Of a stretch of DNA of 28,051 nucleotides, positions 28,008 through 28,051 are shown in pieces. The notes under the pieces are model-generated. The model ran no database searches. It was not told the DNA's origin and worked only from the letters and a program-made list of their open reading frames with translations. The position numbers and the translations under genes were made by a program. Each line of letters opens with the position of its first letter. The stretch's first letter is position 1. The stretch comes from a virus, in the IMG/VR virus record IMGVR_UViG_3300034198_014719, positions 1 through 28,051 of that record; one strand, 5' to 3'.

Positions 28008-28051
28008 TTGTCTTGTGATTTGTAGGTTTCAAGGTAGTACTCCATAGAGTC
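27965..28051. repeat. Direct terminal repeat, right copy (circular contig overlap)
   Basis: Exact copy of bases 1-87. Removing one copy gives the 27,964-bp circular unit and joins the 65-aa gene and the endolysin into an unbroken operon. Confidence 0.93.
28004..28051 (-). CDS. 3' end of the 65-aa small phage protein (duplicate cut by window edge)
   Basis: Last codons and stop of the gene that is complete at 40-237, repeated by the contig overlap. Not a separate gene. Confidence 0.88.
   Translation of the reverse strand, partial: DSMEYYLETYKSQDK

Overview
This window is a complete small tailed-phage genome, most likely a siphovirus infecting a member of the Bacteroidota. The first 87 bases (1-87) recur exactly as the last 87 (27965-28051), so the contig closes into a circle of 27,964 bp. 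Every supportable gene is on the minus strand. Genes are packed tightly, mostly with 4-base ATGA stop/start overlaps. The Bacteroidota assignment is inferred from A-rich leaders without Shine-Dalgarno sequences, from one good TTG-N19-TAnnTTTG promoter (1587-1616), and from the families present (DUF1064, XkdF-type protease, typical Bacteroidota-phage tail and portal proteins). No integrase, clear repressor, DNA polymerase or helicase is visible, so the phage looks virulent and dependent on host replication enzymes.

Layout in transcription order (decreasing coordinates). (1) The early/replication module runs from 5962 to 40. It starts below a candidate promoter (5984-6014) and holds small unknown genes, an ERF single-strand annealing protein, a block of uncharacterised genes (4326-2428), a 78-nt tRNA-like cloverleaf (2409-2332), a winged-helix replication initiator with five 12-bp iterons inside its gene (a lambda-O-like origin), and genes that may supply a helicase-loading function. 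(2) Across the circle junction (28007 to about 23641) lie an M15-type endolysin, a DUF1064 nuclease, a metallophosphoesterase, small membrane proteins, a sigma-70-like factor, a mini HAD phosphatase and unknowns. (3) The packaging and virion module (23644 to 6970) holds the terminase subunits, a tail assembly chaperone pair joined by a -1 frameshift site, a gp10-like tail-completion protein, two large tail-tip proteins, the tape measure, XkdF-like protease, scaffold, major capsid, major tail protein, a portal fused to a MuF-like domain, connectors and a tail fibre. (4) A small gene, the holin and a membrane protein end the late unit at tandem terminators (6125-6057).

Most notable: a well-formed -1 programmed frameshift (nine-U run plus abutting hairpin) in the chaperone genes; an in-gene iteron origin; the tRNA-like element just upstream of the initiator; a repeated TCTGCATT element exactly 8 nt before three start codons in a phage that encodes its own sigma-like factor; extreme CpG depletion (hand-counted observed/expected near 0.08 in sampled regions); and a virion gene order with tail tip and tape measure upstream of the head genes. 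Terminators follow both the capsid and tail tube genes.
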